This document shows, in pieces, positions 5,946 through 11,987 of a DNA stretch of 11,987 bases. Source of the stretch: DASWHK01 sp036398215. Lineage in GTDB: Bacteria > Acidobacteriota > UBA890. The position numbers were made by a program, and so were the translations under genes. The stretch spans positions 1 to 11,987 of the forward strand of contig DASWHK010000079.1 of the NCBI GenBank assembly GCA_036398215.1, given 5' to 3'. The notes beneath the pieces are model-generated. The model did no database searches and was not told where the DNA came from. It saw only the letters and a program-made list of their open reading frames with translations. Position 1 is the first letter of the stretch, and every line of letters starts with the position of its first letter.

Positions 5946-6782
5946 TCAGCGGTCGGGCAGCCGGGCGACGATCGCCAGGCCCGCCCCGTCGGCGCGCTCC
6001 GTGAGCTCCTCGGCGTCGAAGATGACCGTGCAGCCGGCCTCGATGCACAGCGCCGTGGCGCCTACCTCGATCATCGTGGTCACCGTCGAGAGGCCGACCA
6101 CCGGCACGTCGAAGCGGAGGTCCTGGTCGGGCTTGGCGACCTTCACCACGACCGTCCCCGGCCCGGCCAGCTCACCGGCACGGCGGATGCATCGATCGGT
6201 CCCTTCCATCGCTTCGACGGCGACGACGGCGCGATCGCGGACCACGACCGACTGGCCGATGTCGAGGCCGGCGAGGCCTTTGGCGATCTCCCAGCCGTGG
6301 TCGATGTCGCGCCCCTCGCGCTCGTCCGGGGGCCGCGACGTCAGGACCCCCTCGCCGGCGAGCTGGCGCTGGAGAAAATCGGTGGACTTCAGCAGCTCGA
6401 TCCCGGCGCTCGACAGGAGGTTGACGACCGCCTGGATGAGTGCGTCCGTGTGACGCACCGGCACCGATGCGAGCAACCCCTTCATCGCCTCCCGATCGAC
6501 CCCCTCGTAGATCCGCTGCTGCTCGACCTTGCCGGCCATCACTGCCTGTCGGACCCCCTCGCTGCGCAGCTTGCCGAGCACGCCGAGGAAGCCGCTGACA
6601 TCGCCCCACTGCAGCCAGTACACGGTGTCGGCGACATCGTCGAGGAGGCGGTCGGTGACGCCCTCGATGGCCACGGCGGTGACCTGGCGGCCGCGGGCCT
6701 GCGCCTCGCGGGCCACCACGCACGGCATCTGGGTGCTGCCGGCGATCAACGCCAGCGGCTCATTTGACGATTCCGTGCTCAC
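5946..6782 (-). CDS. lpxI: UDP-2,3-diacylglucosamine pyrophosphatase LpxI
   Basis: LpxI hydrolyses UDP-2,3-diacylglucosamine to lipid X and UMP, the fourth step of lipid A synthesis. It replaces LpxH/LpxG in alpha- and deltaproteobacterial lineages. The 278-residue protein has the N-terminal block PLALIAGSTQMP (9-20), AGKVEQQ (83-89), and the C-terminal catalytic domain with EGTDRCIRRAG (193-203), VVVKVAKPDQDLRFDVP (211-227) and an MIEVGAT segment. Asp225 in RFDVP aligns with the Asp225 needed by Caulobacter LpxI (recalled from the literature). The start is GTG 6782, overlapping the end of lpxA by 23 bases with GGAAAA just ahead; the ATG at 6763 that overlaps the lpxA stop is out of frame. 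The overlap implies coupled translation with lpxA. Confidence 0.95.
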   Translation of the reverse strand: MSTESSNEPLALIAGSTQMPCVVAREAQARGRQVTAVAIEGVTDRLLDDVADTVYWLQWGDVSGFLGVLGKLRSEGVRQAVMAGKVEQQRIYEGVDREAMKGLLASVPVRHTDALIQAVVNLLSSAGIELLKSTDFLQRQLAGEGVLTSRPPDEREGRDIDHGWEIAKGLAGLDIGQSVVVRDRAVVAVEAMEGTDRCIRRAGELAGPGTVVVKVAKPDQDLRFDVPVVGLSTVTTMIEVGATALCIEAGCTVIFDAEELTERADGAGLAIVARLPDR

Positions 6783-7539
6783 TTTTCCGGACGAACTCGA
6801 CCAGCGTGGCGACTTCCGGCGCCGAGAAGCCGTCCGCGGCGATCGCCTCCAACGCCTGGGTCGTGTTGAGGTTACTGCGGAACAGGATGCGGAAGGCGCG
6901 CTTGAGCTCGGCCATGGTCTCGGCGCTGAAGCCGCGCCGCTTCAGACCGACGGTGTTGAGCCCGAACATCTGGCAGTGGTTGCCCTGCACCGTACAGTAC
7001 GGCACGACGTCCTTGGTCACCCCGGAGTAGGCGGCGACGAAGGCATGCTGGCCGACGCGCCGGAACTGCTCGACCCCGGAGAAGGCGCCGACGTTGACCC
7101 AGTCCTCGATGATCACGTGGCCGGCCAGCGTCGCGGCGTTGCCGAAGATGACGTGGTCGCCGATGATGGAGTCGTGGGCGATGTGGCAATAGGCCATGAA
7201 CAGGTTGCCGGAGCCCACGCGGGTGACGCCGCCGCCCCCCTCCGTGCCGAGATTGGCGGTGACGAACTCGCGGAAGACGTTGCGATCCCCGGCCTCCAGA
7301 TACGAGACCTCGCCGTGGTACTTGAGGTCCTGGGGGATGGTGCCGATGCAGGCGTGCGGGAAGACCTCGCAGTTGGCGCCAAGGGTCGTATGGCCTTCGA
7401 CCACCGCGTGGGCGCCGATCCTCGTTCCCGCGCCGAGACGGACGTGCTCGCCAATGGTCGCGTAGGGGCCGATCTCGACCCCTTTGCCCAGCTCGGCGCC
7501 GTCCTCGATGACGGCGGTCGGGTGACAGTAGGTGCTCAT
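6760..7539 (-). CDS. lpxA: UDP-N-acetylglucosamine acyltransferase LpxA
   Basis: LpxA moves an (R)-3-hydroxyacyl chain from ACP to the 3-position of UDP-GlcNAc (or to the 3-amino group of UDP-GlcNAc3N), the first step of lipid A synthesis. It is a 259-residue left-handed beta-helix of hexapeptide repeats plus a helical C-terminal domain. The catalytic His122 in CHIAHD matches E. coli His125; His119 and His141 match His122 and His144. QDLKYHGE (70-77) and GLKRRGF (198-204) are family blocks. Two differences stand out: Glu157 occupies the place of E. coli His160 (GVEQF instead of VHQF), and Ala170 that of Gly173, the acyl-length ruler. ATG 7539 is 43 bases after the fabZ stop, with a CCGGGAA ribosome-site-like stretch. 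A GnnA-like gene follows two genes on, so the natural acceptor may be a 3-amino sugar (inference). Confidence 0.96.
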   Translation of the reverse strand: MSTYCHPTAVIEDGAELGKGVEIGPYATIGEHVRLGAGTRIGAHAVVEGHTTLGANCEVFPHACIGTIPQDLKYHGEVSYLEAGDRNVFREFVTANLGTEGGGGVTRVGSGNLFMAYCHIAHDSIIGDHVIFGNAATLAGHVIIEDWVNVGAFSGVEQFRRVGQHAFVAAYSGVTKDVVPYCTVQGNHCQMFGLNTVGLKRRGFSAETMAELKRAFRILFRSNLNTTQALEAIAADGFSAPEVATLVEFVRKSEHGIVK

Positions 7540-7582
7540 TTCCCGGCTCGTCGCCCCTCTGCGCGGCTGACGGCGAATGTGG

Positions 7583-8034
7583 TCATCCTTCCGCTCCCAC
7601 TTCCGGGATCTCGACCAGGACCGAGAAGAGCGTCGCCTCCGCGGCCAGCTCGCCGTCGACGGTCGCCCGCCCCAGCACCTGGCAGCTGCGCGAGCGCACC
7701 CTGAGCACCTCGAGCTCGCAGCGAAGCTGGTCCCCGGGGACCACCGGGCGGCGGAAGCGGACCTTGTCGGCGCCGGCGAAGTACACGAACTTGCCGGCCA
7801 TGTCTTCTTCGTCGTTGAGGAACAAGACGGCCCCTACCTGCCCCATCGCCTCCAGGATCAGCACCCCGGGCATTACCGGGTTGCCGGGAAAATGACCCTG
7901 GAAGAAGGGCTCGTTGATCGTCACGTTCTTGATGCCGACGACCCGCTTGCGGGGCTCTATCTCGACGATCCGGTCCACCAGCAGGAACGGGTAGCGGTGG
8001 GGAAGGATCTCCAGGATGCGCCGTATGTCGAGGC

Positions 8035-8038
<4 letters not shown>
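7583..8038 (-). CDS. fabZ: 3-hydroxyacyl-ACP dehydratase FabZ
   Basis: FabZ dehydrates 3-hydroxyacyl-ACP to trans-2-enoyl-ACP in type II fatty acid synthesis. It competes with LpxA and LpxD for the same 3-hydroxyacyl-ACP pool, the usual reason given for its place in lpx operons. The 151-residue hot-dog-fold protein has the N-terminal LPHRYPFLLVDR (12-23), the catalytic His49 in GHFPGNPVMPG (48-58) and Glu63 in ILEAMGQ (61-67). The start is GTG 8038, which overlaps the lpxD TGA as GTGA and has a near-ideal AAGGAG five bases upstream; it gives the same length as E. coli FabZ. A longer open frame reaching far upstream is only a shadow within lpxD. Confidence 0.96.
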
Positions 8039-9094
<1,056 letters not shown>

Positions 9095-9111
<17 letters not shown>

Positions 9112-11683
9112 GGGCGAACTCGAAGGATGAGCGTTCCTCGCCGAATCGCGTCAGGGGATCGAAGTTGTAGGCCCAGAAGAAGCGGAAGGGGACGTTGAAC
9201 ACCGGCATGAAGACGCGGAACTCGACGCCCGCCGTCTTGCGCAGCTCGTCGAGGGGCAGCGCCAGGTCGCCTTGCCACGCGGCGCCGCCGTCCTGGAAGA
9301 TGGCGATGCGAATCGGGTCGGCGAGCTGAAAGATGTACTCGACGTTGTACTGGAGGGCGCGGGTGCCGCCGATGATGTTGCCGAACTGGTCGGTGGGACC
9401 GATGGCGCGCAGCTGGGTGCCGCGCACCGACGTGCTGCCGCCGAGGAAGAAGCGCTGGAAGATCGGCACCGTCTCGAGGTTCCCGTAGGGCTCGACCAGG
9501 CGCCAGTCGACGTTGAAGGCGAAGAGCTGCTGGACCTGCGCCCCCACGCCGCGGCCTTCGACCTTCGTCGGCACGTACCAGGTGGTATCGAGGCGGGTCT
9601 TGAAGAAGTCCAGCGTGCCGCCGAGCGGGCCGCCGGCGAACTCGAACGACGCCGTGATCCGCTTGCCGCGGCCCGGGTTGTAGGGGTTGTCGACCGAGTT
9701 GTAGATCAGGAACGGCCGCACGCTGCTCGTCGTCCGCTGGCCTTCCTGCAGGAAGAGCGCCCGGAACGTCGGGTCGGAAAGGCCGAAGAACGAGTTCGAC
9801 AGATCACCGATGTCGATGAACGAGTAGTTGTACTCCATGTACAGCGTCGTGAACTCGCCGCGGTCGAGCGGGAAGCCCATGCGCGCCGACAAGCCGGTGC
9901 TGGTCTGCTGGAAGTTGATGTAGTCGAGCGACGAGTGGTAGATGTCGACGCCGCCGCGGATGCTCTTGTTGAACAGATAGGGCTGCAGGAACGACACCGA
10001 AGAGCTGGTCGTGCGGCCGCCGAACTGGCCGTTGAACGAGAAGGTTTGACCGCGGCCGAAGAGGTTGCGGGTGGCGTAGCCGAGCTGCACGAAGGCGCCC
10101 TCGAGCGCCGAGACGCCGCCGCCGAAGCTGATCTGGTTGCGGCCGACCTCCGAGACCTTCAACGTGATGTCGACCTCGCCGGCGTCCTCGAGGCTCTGCG
10201 TCGCCTGCTGCGGGTCGAACGGTTGCCCTTCGACGAGGCTGCCGCTCGGCTGGGTGACGATCGTCACCTCCTCTTCGATGTTGTCGAAGTAGCCGAGCTG
10301 CTGGATCTTGAACTTGCTGGCGTCGAGCAGCCCCTTGCTCCACAGGTCGTTCTCGTGCAGCCGCAGGGCCCGGCGCATCACGTAGTCGCGGGTGTTGGTG
10401 TTGCCCTCGAACTCGATGCGGCGAACGGTGTACAGGGCGTTCTCGTTGATCACGTAGCGGATGTCGGCGATCCCGGTGGCTGGATCGGGCTCGGGCTGCG
10501 GCCCGATGGCGACCTGGAAGTAGCCGTAGTTGCTGTAGATGTTCGCCATCGCCGTCTGGGCGTCGATCAGGCCCTTGACGTCGATCAGGTCGCCGGGGGC
10601 GATCGGTACCAGCGCGGTGAGCTGCTCGTCGGTGAAGCGCGTGTTGCCCTCGATGTGGAGCTCGCCGAGCCGGTACTGGGGCCCCTCGACGATCGGGATC
10701 CGCACGTACAGGCGGCGGGTGTCGTCCAACGGCCACACCTGCTCGATGTCGTAGACCTCGATCTCGGGCTCGCCGAACTGGATCTCGAGATAGCCGAGGC
10801 GTTGGTACTCGTTGCTGATCCGCTGCCGGTCGAGCTCCCAGCCCGACGGCGAAAAGCGGTCGTTCTTGGTCAGGAACGAGAACAGCCAGTGCTCGCTGGT
10901 CTTCTTGGCCAGCCAGCGCAGCTCCTGCTGGGTGAACTCGGTGGCCCCCTCGAAGTAGACGTTCTCGATCCGCACCGTATCGCCCTCGACGACGTCGTAG
11001 ACGGCGTCGACGCCGGCGCCTTCTCGGGCCGGCTGGTTGGAGTACTCGACCTGAACGAACTGCAGCCCCTCGTCGCCCTGCAGCATCGTGGTCAGCACGT
11101 CGCCGGCACGGCGCATGAGCTGACGGTCGATCGGCCGGTCGAGCTCGATCGGCATCTCCAGCAGATCCATCCGCGCGATCAGCGCGGCGCGGTCGGCCTT
11201 CTCGGTGCCGACGATGCGGATGTCGCGCAGCAGCGGCCGCTCGAGCACCTGCAGGATCACGATGACGCCGGTCTCGCCGCGCTCCCAGCGCATCTGCAGG
11301 TCGTCGAACCAGTTGGAGTTCAGCAGCGTGCGGAAGTCGAGCTGCGCGGTGCCCCAGTCGAAGGGCTGCCCCTCCCGCAGGGTCAGGTAGAACTTGATGT
11401 CCTCCTGCGAAAAGCTCTGGTTGCCCTCGACCCGGATGGCCTCGATGATCTCGCCCTGCGGCGCCTGCGTCTGGGGTTGCTGCAGGGGCAGTGGCCAGGA
11501 GAGACGCGGATAGAGGCTCCAGAAGATGCCGCGGGGGGGCGCGGCGACGTTCACCGCGGCCGGCTCGCCGGCGGCCCCGGAGGCCGCGACCGGCGGCGGT
11601 GCGACGAGCATGAGGGCCGCGATCGCGGCCATCTGGAGGGCGAGTGCAGGTGCCATCGTGTTGAATCGGTCAGGTCCGTGCAT
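9095..11683 (-). CDS. bamA: outer membrane protein assembly factor BamA
   Basis: BamA (Omp85 family) is the core of the BAM complex that folds and inserts beta-barrel proteins into the outer membrane. From ATG 11683 it is 862 residues. A signal peptide has its hydrophobic core at about 11-35 and an Ala-rich cleavage region near 34-40. Five POTRA domains lie at roughly 78-149, 150-234, 236-334, 336-415 and 417-513, recognisable from repeated VEGN/FEGN/IEGN strands and GY-F turns. The 16-strand barrel runs from about 514 and ends in a terminal Phe (LGTTF). The lid-loop motif is SVRGT at 752-756, where Phe or Tyr usually follows Gly. POTRA5 carries a Gln/Pro-rich insert at about 477-503. ATG 11683 is preferred to ATG 11656 because it gives the signal peptide a charged n-region; a TTG at 11824 would overlap the Clp gene. 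The next gene is lpxD, with no skp between. Confidence 0.96.
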
Positions 11684-11740
11684 CGGTATCGTCAGGGGGA
11701 TGGGACGGGAGCGCCCGATCGCCGCAATAGTAGCCCAAAC

Positions 11741-11754
11741 GGCGCCTTGGCGCC
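11741..11754 (-). terminator. weak inverted repeat after the Clp gene
   Basis: The 97-base gap between the Clp stop (11781) and the bamA start (11683) contains GGCGCC twice around a two-base centre. On the minus strand it is followed by GTTT. It could form a short GC hairpin that partly ends the Clp transcript, but there is no real T-run and the loop geometry is poor. I see no convincing promoter for bamA in the same gap. Confidence 0.2.
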
Positions 11755-11780
11755 CGGCGGCAGGCGCTATGGGCGAGCCC

Positions 11781-11987
11781 TTACTTGACGACCGGATGCT
11801 CCACCGGCTCGGCCTTGCCGACATGGAAGTGCAAGCCGTTGTCGCCGACCGTCACCTCGACCCGATCGCCGGGCTCGATCTGGCCGCGGATGAGCTGCTC
11901 GGCGAGCTTGTCCTCGACGTACTTCTGGATCGCCCGGCGCAGCGGCCGGGCGCCGTAGCTGCGATCGGCGCAGGTCTGGTCGATCAT
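11781..11987 (-). CDS. ClpC-type AAA+ chaperone, C-terminal fragment (5' part outside window)
   Basis: The last 68 residues of a Clp/Hsp100 ATPase, a hexameric unfoldase that feeds proteins to a peptidase such as ClpP (ClpC, ClpA) or rescues aggregates (ClpB). The fragment is the small C-terminal subdomain of the second AAA+ module. It contains the sensor-2 motif YGARPLRR at 11-18, whose Arg contacts ATP. The helix AIQKYVEDKLAEQLIRG (19-35) and a strand pair ending LHFHV follow. The KYVED wording is nearer to ClpC than to ClpB, but with the rest of the protein outside the window the subtype is not certain. It ends TAA at 11781, on the same strand as bamA and 97 bases ahead of it. The first visible codon is an ATG but is internal, because this subdomain never stands alone. 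Confidence 0.85.
   Translation of the reverse strand: MIDQTCADRSYGARPLRRAIQKYVEDKLAEQLIRGQIEPGDRVEVTVGDNGLHFHVGKAEPVEHPVVK

Noticed and set aside
4854..6767. 637-codon open frame on the plus strand opposite lpxI and the oxidoreductase
   Set aside because: Arg/Asp/Gly-rich shadow with no recognisable motif, running across two well-supported genes on the other strand.
11724..11735. TACTAT as a -10 element for bamA
   Set aside because: No -35 element at suitable spacing; the region upstream is GC hairpin sequence. The match is weak.
9272..11788. 838-codon open frame on the plus strand opposite bamA
   Set aside because: It is the mirror of a GC-rich gene: its translation is low-complexity Val/Asp/Leu/Ala/Arg sequence with no domain, and bamA opposite it is unmistakable. 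Stops are rare on both strands at this GC content.

Overview
The window is high-GC DNA (roughly 70% by eye) from a Gram-negative bacterium. It carries BamA, which assembles outer-membrane proteins, and a block of lipid A genes. Using LpxI rather than LpxH, with a Gfo/Idh/MocA oxidoreductase next to it, fits a deltaproteobacterial-type or related deep lineage better than an enteric gammaproteobacterium. That placement is inference; there is no rRNA or other phylogenetic marker here. Coding density is very high: no gap exceeds about 100 bases, and nearly everything except the first gene is on the minus strand.

Layout from left to right. (1) 2-529, plus strand: the C-terminal 175 residues of a LexA repressor; its start lies outside the window. 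(2) 601-4872, minus strand: a tight five-gene set read right to left as ybdK-like ligase, RNase Z-like metallohydrolase, PmtA-like methyltransferase, short-chain dehydrogenase, GalU-like nucleotidyltransferase. It converges on lexA across a short hairpin-bearing gap. (3) 4965-11683, minus strand: an envelope operon read right to left as bamA, lpxD, fabZ, lpxA, lpxI, Gfo/Idh oxidoreductase. (4) 11781-11987, minus strand: the C-terminal end of a ClpC-type AAA+ chaperone.

How the genes work together. FabZ supplies acyl-ACP for fatty acid synthesis from the same 3-hydroxyacyl-ACP pool that LpxA and LpxD use to acylate the lipid A precursor. LpxI then cleaves UDP-2,3-diacylglucosamine to lipid X. 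The oxidoreductase resembles GnnA-type enzymes placed in lpx clusters of bacteria that make 2,3-diamino sugar lipid A, but no GnnB aminotransferase and no lpxB is present here. BamA inserts outer-membrane beta-barrel proteins. The downstream set contains a likely phospholipid methyltransferase and a nucleotide-sugar enzyme, so it may also serve envelope chemistry, but its joint function is not known to me.

Points deserving a second look: LpxA has Glu where E. coli has His160. No skp/ompH lies between bamA and lpxD, which overlap through a TTG start. A 19-base-period duplication sits at the start of the metallohydrolase gene and changes which start codon is in frame. The GalU-like gene has no conventional start next to its conserved core. 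I found no phage, transposon, CRISPR, toxin-antitoxin or defence genes; most of the window is conserved housekeeping and envelope biogenesis.
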